64,000 nucleotides of DNA from CBDESN01 sp965242495 (GTDB taxonomy: Bacteria > Pseudomonadota > Alphaproteobacteria > MPNO01), in assembly GCA_965242495.1 (NCBI GenBank), contig OZ251446.1, forward strand, positions 1,550,001-1,614,000. Direction: 5' to 3'. Positions within the stretch are counted from its first letter, which is position 1, and each line of letters begins with the position of its first letter. The position numbers and the translations under genes were made by a program. A model generated the notes under the pieces. The model worked only from the letters and a program-made list of their open reading frames with translations. It was not told the origin of the DNA and did no database searches. This document shows, piece after piece, positions 24,796-34,274 of this stretch.

Positions 24796-25716
24796 CTATC
24801 GGAATTGGTCCACAATCCGGGAAACGGCATCCATGACTTCGGTTGCTGCCTCGTCGTCGCGTCCGTCTTGCGCCAATTTACGCCGCAGTCGGTCGAAGAT
24901 CGCGCGGGGGTCTCTCGTTTCCGCGTGCAGCTTGAAGAACTCGATCCAGTGTTTGGCTGGAATACCGGAGATTTCCTGATCCCGCATGGACAGGATGTAG
25001 TCGTTCATTAGGTCTTCGAGCCGTGCGACCCGGCCGAAGTTGCTTCCCCCATCCTTGACGGGTTGGTCGGCGATCTTCGTTTTGGGTTCTGGATAGGGAT
25101 GCACAGTCTGATCGGGCGGGCTGACCCGCCGCTCGTTCGTCGCGTCGGTCGTGTTTCTGACGTTCGTCCACCACCAGTTCCTGTAGGTAGCGATATACCG
25201 AGCCTGCTCGACATACGGCTTATGGACGACGGGTTCGCCCGAAAGGACATACTCCAGATGCCAGGGAACGACGACTAGCAGATCCTGTGGAGCGCATGCG
25301 TTCGGCGACACGGTGTATCTGAAACTGGGCTCCCCCTCCCTGGAAAGCAGATACCAGCCCTTGAGTTCGATTCCGAGCACGGCCGCGTTGACGCCGTCCG
25401 CTTCAGGGGCGAGCAACCGGACATCGGGGAAGGTTTGCGCCGAGCGCACGAACCGGTGTCCGGGCATATGATTGCTGGGATCCCAGACGTGCCGGATCCG
25501 GTTGAGAGTTTCGACCACCTGGACTTCGATCGTGTTGCCCATGACGGTGTTGAGGCTGAACAGATCGTTGGCGTCGAGGCCGTCGATGCGAGCCGTCGTC
25601 CGGAAATGGGCCGGGACGGCATTGAGCGCTTCTTGCACGAGACGGACGAGCTCTCCCGTTTCGTCCCCTTCGGGAAACCGGTGCCGGCGAGGCGTTTCTC
25701 CCGATGTCGACGTCAT
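24796..25716 (-). CDS. Type II restriction endonuclease, PD-(D/E)XK fold
   Basis: A 306-residue protein encoded directly after a DNA methyltransferase, overlapping it by four bases (ATGA). The nuclease signature is TFPDVRLL (PD at 97-98) and, 19 residues on, GIELKGWYLL (E117, K119), i.e. PD-x-ExK. Aromatic-rich ARYIATYRNWWWTNVRN lies further on. Composition is less GC-rich than the surroundings. The recognition site is unknown; it should match that of the adjacent methylase. Confidence 0.75.
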   Translation of the reverse strand: MTSTSGETPRRHRFPEGDETGELVRLVQEALNAVPAHFRTTARIDGLDANDLFSLNTVMGNTIEVQVVETLNRIRHVWDPSNHMPGHRFVRSAQTFPDVRLLAPEADGVNAAVLGIELKGWYLLSREGEPSFRYTVSPNACAPQDLLVVVPWHLEYVLSGEPVVHKPYVEQARYIATYRNWWWTNVRNTTDATNERRVSPPDQTVHPYPEPKTKIADQPVKDGGSNFGRVARLEDLMNDYILSMRDQEISGIPAKHWIEFFKLHAETRDPRAIFDRLRRKLAQDGRDDEAATEVMDAVSRIVDQFR

Positions 25717-26783
25717 GCCGCGGCGGCGGGCGGGCCCGCGGTCGCCGCCGCGGCCAGCCTTTCCTGCGCGAGCGATGCGAAGCAGGAATCGGGTTCCGCG
25801 GCGAAGGCGTTTCGCCCCATCTCCACCGCGGCCGCGGAGGCGGAGCACAGGCCGCCGAACGGCTCCCAGATCGTGTCGCCCGCGTTCGAGGCGGCGTGGA
25901 CGATCCTGCGCATGAACGCGATCGGCTTCTGGTTCAGATGGGCCGTCGCGTTCCTTCCGGGATTGTGCATCCGCGGGGCGACGCGGCGTCCGCCGCCCCG
26001 GTAGCGTTCCGCGCCGTTGAGCGGCGGGTGCGACCAGACGTTGGTCAACCCGTGTTCGTGGCTCCACGGATGGCGCAGCTTCGCCCACTCCGCCGCGGTC
26101 AGGGGCCGCTCGCCGTCGATCGAGAAGTATGGGCGTCCGGCCGCGGCCCCGTGTTCGTTCGCGTAGGACGCCAGGCGCTCCATCATGTCCGGCGGCGGGA
26201 AGTACCAGAGCCAGTCCTGCGTGAGGTATTTCCGGGTCGCGGCGTTCCGCACCCCGCAGGCCTCGTTGGCCTGGCGAAGCGGCATACCCGTCCGTCGCCA
26301 CTCCGACCGCAGCCATTGCGGCGCGGACAGGCGGCCGGTCGGCGTCTCGAACGCGAGTCGGCGCCGATAGAAGACGCAGACCTCGGTTACGGTCGGCAGC
26401 CGGCGGATGGTGTCGCCGTTGACGTTGCCCGCGATGTGGCCGACTCCCTTGTCCCACAGGATCGTCTGGACGTAGTCCCAACCGCTTTCCGCCAGCAGGG
26501 GATGCACGGTCGCCCAACCGATCTCGGTGTTCCAGAACCAGAGCGTCGTCGCCGCATGGGCGCGTTTCGCCCAGGCGGCCGCATGGGCCTCGTACCATTC
26601 GCCCAACCGCTCCGGAGTGCGGGGATCGCCGGGGAAGCCGCCGACGCCATAGGCGCCGTCGGAGACGATCAGGTCGGGCGAGTCCCAGTCGGCGTAGGCG
26701 TCTTCGGCCCGCCCTCGATGCAGCACGCAGCGTCCGCGCCGATTTCCGCCCGATGGCGTCGCCGTCGCCCGCGTCCCGCGCAT
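25713..26783 (-). CDS. DNA methyltransferase (N4/N6, beta-class order) of a type II R-M system
   Basis: A 356-residue amino-methyltransferase. The catalytic motif IV is LIVSDGAYGVGG near residue 38-49, and the AdoMet-binding motif I comes late (NQKPIAFM, DTIWEPFGG), giving the beta-class order. The D-x-x-Y form DGAY replaces DPPY, a variant seen in some restriction-linked methylases. ATG 26783 is used; it lies 14 bp after the MetE-like gene, with no good ribosome site, so translation may depend on coupling. It protects the genome from the nuclease encoded next. Confidence 0.8.
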   Translation of the reverse strand: MRGTRATATPSGGNRRGRCVLHRGRAEDAYADWDSPDLIVSDGAYGVGGFPGDPRTPERLGEWYEAHAAAWAKRAHAATTLWFWNTEIGWATVHPLLAESGWDYVQTILWDKGVGHIAGNVNGDTIRRLPTVTEVCVFYRRRLAFETPTGRLSAPQWLRSEWRRTGMPLRQANEACGVRNAATRKYLTQDWLWYFPPPDMMERLASYANEHGAAAGRPYFSIDGERPLTAAEWAKLRHPWSHEHGLTNVWSHPPLNGAERYRGGGRRVAPRMHNPGRNATAHLNQKPIAFMRRIVHAASNAGDTIWEPFGGLCSASAAAVEMGRNAFAAEPDSCFASLAQERLAAAATAGPPAAAA

Positions 26784-26797
26784 GAAGGAGCGCCGCC

Positions 26798-27829
26798 CTA
26801 TCTCAGCTCGCGGCGCACGATGTCGGCGCCTTCGACCATCGCCGCGAGCTTGCCGAAGGCCACGTCGCGCGCGATGTACTTCATGCCGCAATCGGGCGCC
26901 ACGACGATGCGCTCCGGCGGCAGCGCGTCGAGCGCCTTCCGGATGCGGGCGGCGACGACGCCCGCGGTCTCGACCGCCGGATCGCCCATGCTGATGACGC
27001 CGACCATGACCGTCTTGGACGGAAGATCGGCGAGAATCGAGAGGTCGAGGTCGGGCTGCGCCGCCTCGATCGAAATCTGGTCCGCGGCGCAGGCCTCGAG
27101 CTCGGGCAGGAAGGAGTAGCCGCCGGGCCGTTCATGCACGATGTGCGCGTAGCCGAAGCAGAGATGCACCGCGGTCGTGCCGTCCACGCCGTCGAGGGCG
27201 CGGTCGATCGCCGCGATCGCATAGTCCCGCGCCTTCTCCGGCCGCGCCTGCACGTAGGGTTCGTCGAGCTGCACCACATCGACGCCGGCGGCGAACAGTT
27301 CCTTGATCTCGGCGTTGACCGCGGCCGCATAGTCCATCGCCGCCGACTCGTCGTCGGGGTAGTAGTCGTTCTGCGCCTGCTGGGTCATGGTGAACGGGCC
27401 GGGGATGGTGATCTTCCGCCCGCGGTCGGTATTGGCGACCAGAAACTCGGCGTCGCGCAGCTCGATCGGGCGCTCGCGCCGGATCGGCCCGGCGATGCGC
27501 GGCACCGGGTTGGGATGGCCGGTGCGGTCGATCGCCGTCCCCGGCCGGTCGATGTCGATGCCGCCGAGCGCGGTGGCGAAGCGGTTGGAATAGCTCTCCC
27601 GCCGAATCTCGCCGTCGGTGACGATATCGACGCCGGCCCGCTCCATGTCGCGGATGGCGACCAGCGTCGCCGCGTCCTGGGCCTCCTCCAGCGACTCCGC
27701 CGCCACCTTCCAGACCTCCCTGGCCCGGACCCGCGGCGGCAGCCGGCTCTTGAGGTTGTCCCGATCGACCAGCCAGTCGGGCTGGACGTAGCTCCCCACC
27801 ACGGTGGTCGGCAGCAGCTTGTCGATCAT
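26798..27829 (-). CDS. MetE-like cobalamin-independent methyltransferase (zinc, C-terminal domain type)
   Basis: A 343-residue single-domain homologue of the catalytic half of methionine synthase MetE. Zinc ligands are in AVHLCFGYAH (H-x-C) and VAPDCGMKY (C). The active-site strand DVVQLDEPYVQ is present. It lacks the N-terminal half of MetE, so it is one of the many stand-alone paralogues whose methyl donor is often unknown. ATG 27829 has GGAGGAG upstream. Two R-M genes follow on the same strand. Confidence 0.82.
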   Translation of the reverse strand: MIDKLLPTTVVGSYVQPDWLVDRDNLKSRLPPRVRAREVWKVAAESLEEAQDAATLVAIRDMERAGVDIVTDGEIRRESYSNRFATALGGIDIDRPGTAIDRTGHPNPVPRIAGPIRRERPIELRDAEFLVANTDRGRKITIPGPFTMTQQAQNDYYPDDESAAMDYAAAVNAEIKELFAAGVDVVQLDEPYVQARPEKARDYAIAAIDRALDGVDGTTAVHLCFGYAHIVHERPGGYSFLPELEACAADQISIEAAQPDLDLSILADLPSKTVMVGVISMGDPAVETAGVVAARIRKALDALPPERIVVAPDCGMKYIARDVAFGKLAAMVEGADIVRRELR

Positions 27830-27917
27830 CGCGCGCTCCTCCGCCGCCGACCATACGCCGCCGCCCGCGGCGGCGCATCCTCCGCCGGTCGGCAATCGAC
27901 CGGGCGGACGGCCCCGG

Positions 27918-29066
27918 TCAACCCTCCGCTCCCGCCCGGTCGAGGACCCGGTCGAGGATCCAGTTGTCCACCGCATGGACGCCGGCCTCCCGATCCGACA
28001 GCCGACCCGGCCGGGCGTGCGGCGAGGCCAACCCTTGCTGCTGGCGGATTACGGCCTGGTTGTCCTCCGGATGCGACCGGTCGATTCGGGCGTAATAGGC
28101 CGCGGCCACCGCCTCGAAGTCGGCCCGCTCGACGGTCCGGCGCGGAAAGCACGAGCCGACGACGATCCGGGTGCGCGCCGGCGCGAGGGGCTGGAACGCC
28201 ATCCACCACAGGCAGTCGGCGGTGAAGACGAAGAAGGCGGCGGGATGGACGGCGACGAAATAGGTCCCCGCCAGCGCCCGCCCGTCGGACCCGACGGCGG
28301 GCGGGAACACCGTCCCGGCGTCCAGCCGCGCCGCGATCGTGCCTTCGTGGCGCAGGAACGATCCCGACCACTCGCCGCGCGCCGTGAGCTGATCCGGATA
28401 CTGATCGCTGAGCGACGCGCGATGGACGGTGGCGACGTGATAGCTCTCGCGCTGGTTCTCCAGGCACAGCTTCCAATTGGCGGCGACGTCGTATTCGCGC
28501 CGCCGCACGCAGACCGTATCCACGCGGCCATGCGCCCCGAGCTGCGCCGGCAGGTCGCCGAGATGCCCGGCGAGGCCGACCGCGCCTTCGTCGAGATTGA
28601 CGAACAGGAAATCGGCCCAGGCCTCGAGCCGCACGCGAATCAGCCCATGCGCCGCGGCGTCGAACCCCGCCGCCCGCTCCATCCCCGCGGCGGCGATCAA
28701 GCCGCCGTCCAGCGCGTAGCTCCAGCCGTGATAGGGGCAGGCGATCGCCCGACAACTCCCCTCGCCCGAGACCAGCCGCGAGCCCCGATGCCGGCAGCTG
28801 TTGGCGAAGGCGCGTATTTCCCCGTCGAGGCCGCGCAGGACGACGATCGGCGCCCCGGCCGGCTCGGCGGTGAAATAGCTTCCGGCGTCCGGGATGCGGT
28901 CGGCATGGCCGATCAGCAGCCAGTGGCGACGGAAGATGCGCTCGATCTCGCGGTCGAAGAAGATCCGCGACGTATAGCACCAGGGCGGCAGGCTCTCCGC
29001 CTGCCGGAGCGGCCGCCTGACCCCGGCGTAATGCGCCGGGTCGAATATGTTCTCGGCTGCGCGCAT
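27918..29066 (-). CDS. Rieske aromatic-ring-hydroxylating dioxygenase, alpha subunit
   Basis: A 382-residue oxygenase. The Rieske [2Fe-2S] ligands are CRHRGSRL (about 91) and CPYHGWSY (about 110). The mononuclear iron site is ENQRESYHVATVH (about 204-216), with Glu where many relatives have the bridging Asp. It belongs to the short-chain GbcA/choline-monooxygenase-like group that demethylates or hydroxylates quaternary amines and similar compounds. The Rieske protein at 55102 is a close paralogue. No reductase is encoded nearby. Confidence 0.86.
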   Translation of the reverse strand: MRAAENIFDPAHYAGVRRPLRQAESLPPWCYTSRIFFDREIERIFRRHWLLIGHADRIPDAGSYFTAEPAGAPIVVLRGLDGEIRAFANSCRHRGSRLVSGEGSCRAIACPYHGWSYALDGGLIAAAGMERAAGFDAAAHGLIRVRLEAWADFLFVNLDEGAVGLAGHLGDLPAQLGAHGRVDTVCVRRREYDVAANWKLCLENQRESYHVATVHRASLSDQYPDQLTARGEWSGSFLRHEGTIAARLDAGTVFPPAVGSDGRALAGTYFVAVHPAAFFVFTADCLWWMAFQPLAPARTRIVVGSCFPRRTVERADFEAVAAAYYARIDRSHPEDNQAVIRQQQGLASPHARPGRLSDREAGVHAVDNWILDRVLDRAGAEG

Positions 29067-29091
29067 CGCCGGATCGCCGGAGCAAGGCTGC

Positions 29092-29158
<67 letters not shown>

Positions 29159-29168
<10 letters not shown>

Positions 29169-30214
29169 GCGCCGCCGGAGCCTACGTCAAGCCGGGGCGG
29201 GGCGCAAACGCGCGGGCGAGCGGGCGCCTCGCCCGAAGACGGCGGCGCGGCGGGGTCCGCGATCCAGGCGGCGATGTCGGCCAGGACCCGCTCGGCCGCC
29301 AGATCGCGGAGCAGCATGTGATAGCCGTCGTCATAGGCGGCGGCGCGGACCGGCGACCCCGCCGGGACGCCGGCCAGCAGGTCGGCGGTCGCCGCGGCGG
29401 GGACGAGCTGGTCCCGCCGCCCGTAGACGATCAGCGTCGGCCCGACGAGAAGCGGAGCCGCGGCGAGCGCCGCGTCCATCAGCGTCACCAGGCCGTGGAT
29501 CGCATCGACCCGCGTCTCCTTGATGACCTTCGGGTCGCGGGCGAGCGCGCGCAGCATCGCGGCGTTGTCGGACGGCGTGACGCCGAGGCCCCCGCCCGAC
29601 AGAGCGAGCCACGGCGCCGCGCGGACGAGCAGCCACAGCGTCCAGCGCTCGGCGAGGCTCATATGCCGGCGACCCCGCACCGCGGGCGCGACCAGGATCG
29701 TTCCGGCGAAGGCCGGGCGGCCCGGCGCGGTCGAGACCAGCAGCGCCACCGCGCCGCCCATGCTGTCGCCCAGCAGATAGACCGGCGTTCCGGGATGGCG
29801 GGCGGCGATCAGCCGCAGGGCGGTCCCGGCGTCCTCCGCCAGCGCCCGCGCGCCGGGCCAGATGCCGGGATGCGGCGCCGCGCCGAAGCCGCGTTGGTCG
29901 TAGGCGTAGGTCGCGACGCCGCACGCCGCCCAGAACCGGCCGGCTCTCTCGAACGCGGCGGCGTAGTCGTTGAAGCCGTGCAGCGCGACGATCGCGGCCC
30001 GGGGCGCGCCCGCCGGCAGCCAGCGTCGCAGCGGCAGCCGGGCGCCGTCGGCGGCGACGATCGACCCGGCCTCCAGCCTCGGCGGCGCGACCGCGGGCCC
30101 GGGCGGCTCGATCCTGGGCGCGCAGCCCGCCGCGCCCAGGGCGAGAGCGAGGGCGAAAGACGCGCCCGCGCCGACGCGCCGCGCGGTTGATCGGCGGGCG
30201 GGTCGGCGTATCAT
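29159..30214 (-). CDS. Lipoprotein alpha/beta hydrolase (monoglyceride-lipase-like)
   Basis: A 351-residue serine hydrolase. The N-terminus is a lipoprotein signal with lipobox LGAAGC (about 27-32), so it should be anchored in a membrane. The catalytic set is LLGDSMGGAVAL, VYGRRDQLVP and DGYHMLLRD, as in lysophospholipase/monoacylglycerol lipase. Its last codons GCG CGC CCG TAG are the 5' end of the tRNA-Arg gene, so the stop is supplied by the tRNA. The tail after about residue 320 is low-complexity and may be recent. Confidence 0.8.
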
Positions 30215-30266
30215 CGGGCGGCGTCGCGACCCATCGACGCCGGGCGAACGGACGGACATCCCCGCC

Positions 30267-30455
30267 ATGACGCGCACCGATCCTCCCGAGACCATCGAGG
30301 TGGACGACGCCAGCGTCGCCTGCGACGGCGGCGACGGCGCGCTCGGCCATCCCCGGGTCTATCTGAGCCTGACCGGCGCCGGCCGGGTCGAATGCCCCTA
30401 TTGCGACCGTCTGTTCGTGCGCGCCGCCGGCGCCTCACGGCGCCGCCGCGGTTAG
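30267..30455 (+). CDS. Small zinc-finger protein, zf-CHCC (NDUFS6-like)
   Basis: A 62-residue protein with one zinc-finger pattern: VACDGGDGALGHPRVYLSL, then VECPYCDRLFV (C, H, CxxC). This is the zf-CHCC family, related to a complex I accessory subunit and common in alphaproteobacteria. It begins 53 bp from the divergent lipoprotein gene and ends 10 bp before the next gene. Confidence 0.8.
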   Translation: MTRTDPPETIEVDDASVACDGGDGALGHPRVYLSLTGAGRVECPYCDRLFVRAAGASRRRRG

Positions 30456-30465
30456 GGCCCGGGGC

Positions 30466-31338
30466 ATGGAGCACGGCCGGTTCGACTACTCGCCGATCGT
30501 CGACCGCGAGCCGCTGGTATTTCCCGGCGGGGCGCGCGTCGCCGTCTGGGTGATTCCCAATATCGAGCACTTCCACTTCGACAAGCCGTCGACCTCGGTC
30601 ACGCCGGCGACCGCGCATCTCCGGCCCGACGTGCTCAACTACTCGTGGCGCGACTTCGGCGTCCGGGTCGGCGTCTGGCGGCTGATGGAGGTGATGGAGA
30701 AGCACGGGATCAAGGGGACCGTAGCCCTCAACTCCGAGGCCTGCGCGCGCTATCCGCGCATCGTCGAGGCCGGCAACGCGCTCGGCTGGGAATGGATGGC
30801 GCACGGCTCCACCAACTCGGTGTTGCTGAACGATCAGACGGAGGAAGAAGAGCGCAGCCTCATCCGCGAGGTCATCGACGCCATCGAGGCCGGCGCCGGC
30901 GCCGCGCCCAGGGGGTGGCTCGGCCCGGCGCTCAGCGAGTCGTACAACACGCCCGACCTCCTCGCCGAAAACGGCATCGAATACGTCTGCGACTGGGTCA
31001 ACGACGAACAGCCCTATCGCATGAACGTCAGGACCGGCAGGCTGATCTCGATGCCCTATTCGATCGAGATCAACGACATCCCCGCCTTCCTCGAACGCGG
31101 CATGTCGGGCGAAGAGTTCTATCGCATGGTGGTCGATCAGTTCGACGTGCTCTACGAAGACGCCGCCGGCAGCGGGCGGGTGATGGCGATCTGCCTGCAT
31201 CCGTTCCTGATCGGCCACGCCTTCCGCAGCAAATATCTCGACCGGGCGCTCGCCCATATCGGCCGGCGAAGCGAGGTTTGGATGGCGCGGGGCGGCGACA
31301 TCGCCGACTGGTACGTCGCAACCCGGCCGGGCGCGTAG
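30466..31338 (+). CDS. Polysaccharide deacetylase family protein (allantoinase PuuE-like)
   Basis: A 290-residue NodB-type TIM-barrel protein. It resembles the PuuE group: FDYSPIVDREPLVFPGG at the start, VWVIPNIEHF, GVWRLMEVMEKHGIKGTVAL and MAHGSTNSVLLNDQT with a candidate metal His. The C-terminal ICLHPFLIGHAFRSKYLD gives another His. Relatives act on cyclic ureides or amides rather than polysaccharide. The neighbouring cyclase is convergent. Confidence 0.8.
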   Translation: MEHGRFDYSPIVDREPLVFPGGARVAVWVIPNIEHFHFDKPSTSVTPATAHLRPDVLNYSWRDFGVRVGVWRLMEVMEKHGIKGTVALNSEACARYPRIVEAGNALGWEWMAHGSTNSVLLNDQTEEEERSLIREVIDAIEAGAGAAPRGWLGPALSESYNTPDLLAENGIEYVCDWVNDEQPYRMNVRTGRLISMPYSIEINDIPAFLERGMSGEEFYRMVVDQFDVLYEDAAGSGRVMAICLHPFLIGHAFRSKYLDRALAHIGRRSEVWMARGGDIADWYVATRPGA

Positions 31339-31354
31339 CTGCGCCGGGCGCGCC

Positions 31355-32197
31355 CTATTTGGCGAGCGCCCGGGCTACGTCGCCCACCGCCTCCACGTCC
31401 TCGCCCACGTCGAACAGGCAGAGAATGCGGCAGGGACAGGCTTCGAGGCCGTCATAGCGCCACGGGAAGGCGCCGATCACGCAGCGCTGGTCGAGCACCC
31501 GCTCGATGTCGCCGCCGACGTTCTCGGCGTGGATCAGCCCTTCCTGAAAGGCGTAGCTGTGGAAGGGAAAGATGTCGGAGCGCACCTTCCGGCCCGACAG
31601 GCTGTGGGTGTATTCGTAGGCGCCGAAAAACTCGGCGCAGCTCATCCCCACCTTGTCCTCGAACTGGCGGGCGAGGTCGGCGCGCGAATGGCGGATCGAC
31701 GTGTTCATCGCATGATCGCCCGAGCCCGCGTCGATGCCGAACCATTTGATCTTCTTCGCCAGCATCCACTCCAGCAGCTCCAGCTTGCCGCCCGGATGCA
31801 TGCAGAAATACCGCACCAGATCCTGCTGGGGCCGGCCCTCGTAATAGCGGTGATAGCCGGTATGGATGATCAGGATGTCGCCCTCGCGGATCTCCACCGG
31901 CGCGGCTTCGAGCATCTCGGGCGTGATCACCGCCCAGTCCTCCATATGCCGGGAGACGTCGACGACGGCGCCGCGCCCGATCAGGAAGTCGAGCGGGTAG
32001 GACGCCATGTCGCCCTTCGCGTCGGTCGCGTGCATGGCGCCGTCGATATGCGTGCCCACATGCATCGCGGTGTCGATGCGCTGGGCGACGATCATCTGGG
32101 TCTGGAGGTTCTGGGCGTAATACATCTTGTTCCCGGCATAACCGACCCAGCCCGGCGTGTGCGCGTTCATCAAATGCGACAGGTCGACGATTCTCAT
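31355..32197 (-). CDS. Cyclase family protein (kynurenine formamidase-like)
   Basis: A 280-residue metal-dependent amidohydrolase of the cyclase family. The signature AMHVGTHIDGAMH (about 44-56, HxGTHxD) binds the metal, and IIHTGYHRYYEG and WFGIDAGSGDHAMN complete the site. Members hydrolyse formamides, cyclic imides or related amides. Transcription is convergent with the deacetylase-family gene, 16 bp apart. Confidence 0.83.
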   Translation of the reverse strand: MRIVDLSHLMNAHTPGWVGYAGNKMYYAQNLQTQMIVAQRIDTAMHVGTHIDGAMHATDAKGDMASYPLDFLIGRGAVVDVSRHMEDWAVITPEMLEAAPVEIREGDILIIHTGYHRYYEGRPQQDLVRYFCMHPGGKLELLEWMLAKKIKWFGIDAGSGDHAMNTSIRHSRADLARQFEDKVGMSCAEFFGAYEYTHSLSGRKVRSDIFPFHSYAFQEGLIHAENVGGDIERVLDQRCVIGAFPWRYDGLEACPCRILCLFDVGEDVEAVGDVARALAK

Positions 32198-32272
32198 GGC
32201 GCCGCTCCTCCTCGGGCTCCGGCCTCCGCCGTCCGCCCCGCGCCCGACTGTAGCGAAGAAGCGAGGCGCGGG

Positions 32273-33517
32273 CTAGAACCGGTCGGGGCGGTAGGGCGTC
32301 ATGTCGATGCCGGGGTCGCGCCCGGCCGTCAGATCCGCGATCAGGCGGCCCGTGACCGCCCCGAGGGTGAGCCCCAGATGGCCGTGGCCGAAGGCCAGAA
32401 AGGCGTTCGCAAAACGCGGCGAGCGGCCGATCACCGGCAGGCTGTCGGGCATCGACGGCCGAAAGCCCATCCACCGCGTCCGCCCCGCCCCGTCGAGACC
32501 GGGAAGCAGCCGCCGGGCCATCGGCAGCAGCATCTCGGCGCGCCGGAAGTCGGGCGGCGCGCCGAGTCCGGCCAGCTCCGCCGTGCCCGCCAGGCGGATG
32601 CCGCCGCCCATGGGCACGATGGCGAAGCGGTGGTCGCCGACCAGCACCGGGCGCCGCAGCGCCACCTTCGGCTCGGGCAGCATCAGGTGATAGCCGCGCT
32701 CGGTGTCGAGCGGCGCGGGCGCGCCGAGCTTCGCCGCCCAGGGCCGGGAGAAGGCCCCGGCCGCGACCACCAGCCGGTCGACGTCATGGCCGCCCGACCC
32801 GGTCACGATCCGGCGCGCCCCGTCCGCTCCGGTCTCGATGTCGGTCGCCTCCTCCCGCAGCAGGACGCCGCCGCTCCGCAGGAACGAGTCGGCGAGGCGC
32901 GCGGTCAGCGCCAGGGGATCGTCCACCGTCATGCAGTCGGGCGCGAATACGGCGCGGTTCACCTCGGGCGCCAGCGCCGGCTCGAACTGGCGGATCTCGT
33001 CCCGTCCGAGCTCCTCCAGCCGCACGCCGCGCCGGCGCCGGAGCGCGTGGTCCCGCTGCGCCGCCCGGTAGGCGGCGTCCGTGCGATAGGCGAACAGCAC
33101 GCCGGACGGCCGCAGCAGGCCGCGCGCGCCGGCGGCGTCGACCAGCGGCGCATAGGCGGCCAGCGCGCGGTCGAGCAGCGCGGCGAGCGACGCCGAGATG
33201 CGCTCCACCGCCTGCGGCCTCGCCGCCGCGGCGAAGCGCAGAAGCCAGGGCGCGATGCGCGGCAGATACCCCCAGCGGACGACCAGCGGCCCCTCGCGGT
33301 CGAGCAGCATCCCCGGCGCGCGGCGCAATACGCCGGGGGTCGCGAGCGGCACGCATCCTTCGACCTGGAGCAGGCCGGCATTGCCGAAAGACGCGCCCCG
33401 CCCCGGCGCGTCCCGGTCGATGACGACCACGTCATGGCCGTCGCGCCGCAGATAGAGCGCCGCGCACAGCCCGACGATGCCGGCCCCGAGCACGGCTATG
33501 CGCCCGGATCGCCTCAT
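32273..33517 (-). CDS. FAD-dependent amino-acid oxidase/dehydrogenase (DadA-like)
   Basis: A 414-residue flavoprotein with the N-terminal FAD motif IAVLGAGIVGLCAALYLRR (about 7-25). Further DadA-type segments are GRGASFGNAG, FAPDCMTVDDPLAL, TERGYHLML and the C-terminal FGHGHLGLTLGAVTGRLIAD. It would oxidise a D-amino acid or similar amine at the membrane. The start overlaps the AlkB gene stop (ATGA), so the two are in one operon. Confidence 0.82.
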   Translation of the reverse strand: MRRSGRIAVLGAGIVGLCAALYLRRDGHDVVVIDRDAPGRGASFGNAGLLQVEGCVPLATPGVLRRAPGMLLDREGPLVVRWGYLPRIAPWLLRFAAAARPQAVERISASLAALLDRALAAYAPLVDAAGARGLLRPSGVLFAYRTDAAYRAAQRDHALRRRRGVRLEELGRDEIRQFEPALAPEVNRAVFAPDCMTVDDPLALTARLADSFLRSGGVLLREEATDIETGADGARRIVTGSGGHDVDRLVVAAGAFSRPWAAKLGAPAPLDTERGYHLMLPEPKVALRRPVLVGDHRFAIVPMGGGIRLAGTAELAGLGAPPDFRRAEMLLPMARRLLPGLDGAGRTRWMGFRPSMPDSLPVIGRSPRFANAFLAFGHGHLGLTLGAVTGRLIADLTAGRDPGIDMTPYRPDRF

Positions 33518-34221
33518 TGCCCCGCCATGCCGGAGCCGTGCGCGCCCGTCGCCGCGGTCGGCGAGCATCGGCCCTCGACCCGGCGGAGCGTCAGGTTGAC
33601 CCGCCGTCCTTCGACCCGCATCGCCTTCGGCAGCGCGTGCTCGAAGTCGCGCTGGCAGCTTCCCCACATGATCAGCAGGTCGCCATGCGCGAGCGGCAGG
33701 CCGACGCCCGGCCCCCCGCGCTTCCGGCCCCGGATGCGGAAATCGCGCGTGGCCCCCAGGCTCAGCGACGCGATGACGGGTCCCAGCCCGCGCTCGTCGT
33801 CGGCGTGCCAGCCGAGGCGGTCGGCGCCGTTGCGATAGAGGTTCGCCAGCACGAAGTTGAACGACGTCCCCAGCCGGTCGCCGATCGCCCGCGCGGCGCG
33901 GCGCAGCTCCGGCGTCCACGGCGCACAGTCGCGCGTCACCCCGCTATAGCGGTAGCGCGCGCCCGGATCGCCGTAGCAGGCGGTGAGCCGGGGCGCCGGG
34001 ATCTCCTTGCCGAACATCCGCAGCCGCTCCCGGCGCCAGTCGAGATCGCCGAGGCAGTGCGCCAGCAGGGCGTCGGCTTCGGGGCGCGGCAGAAAGCCCG
34101 GCAGGCGCAGCACGTCGCGCAGGCCGGGCGGCGTCGTCCCCGCGGCGTGGAGCGCCGACGGCGGCGCGAAGGTCGGAATCGGCCCGCCTCCTCCGGTCCC
34201 GTCCTGCGCCGGCGTTGGCAA
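33514..34221 (-). CDS. AlkB-like Fe(II)/2-oxoglutarate dioxygenase
   Basis: A 235-residue DNA/RNA demethylase of the ALKBH2/3-like bacterial group. The facial triad is in RLGWHADDE (H-x-D) and DFEHALPK (H), and RRVNLTLRRV gives the arginines for 2-oxoglutarate. NLYRNGADRLGWH is the typical run-in. It would remove alkyl lesions from nucleic-acid bases. It overlaps the DadA-like gene by four bases; a link between the two functions is not apparent. Confidence 0.87.
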   Translation of the reverse strand: MPTPAQDGTGGGGPIPTFAPPSALHAAGTTPPGLRDVLRLPGFLPRPEADALLAHCLGDLDWRRERLRMFGKEIPAPRLTACYGDPGARYRYSGVTRDCAPWTPELRRAARAIGDRLGTSFNFVLANLYRNGADRLGWHADDERGLGPVIASLSLGATRDFRIRGRKRGGPGVGLPLAHGDLLIMWGSCQRDFEHALPKAMRVEGRRVNLTLRRVEGRCSPTAATGAHGSGMAGQ

Positions 34222-34274
34222 TCGTCGCGACCTCCCGCATACTGGCGCGGTCTTCAGGACCGAGGGGCCGGCGG

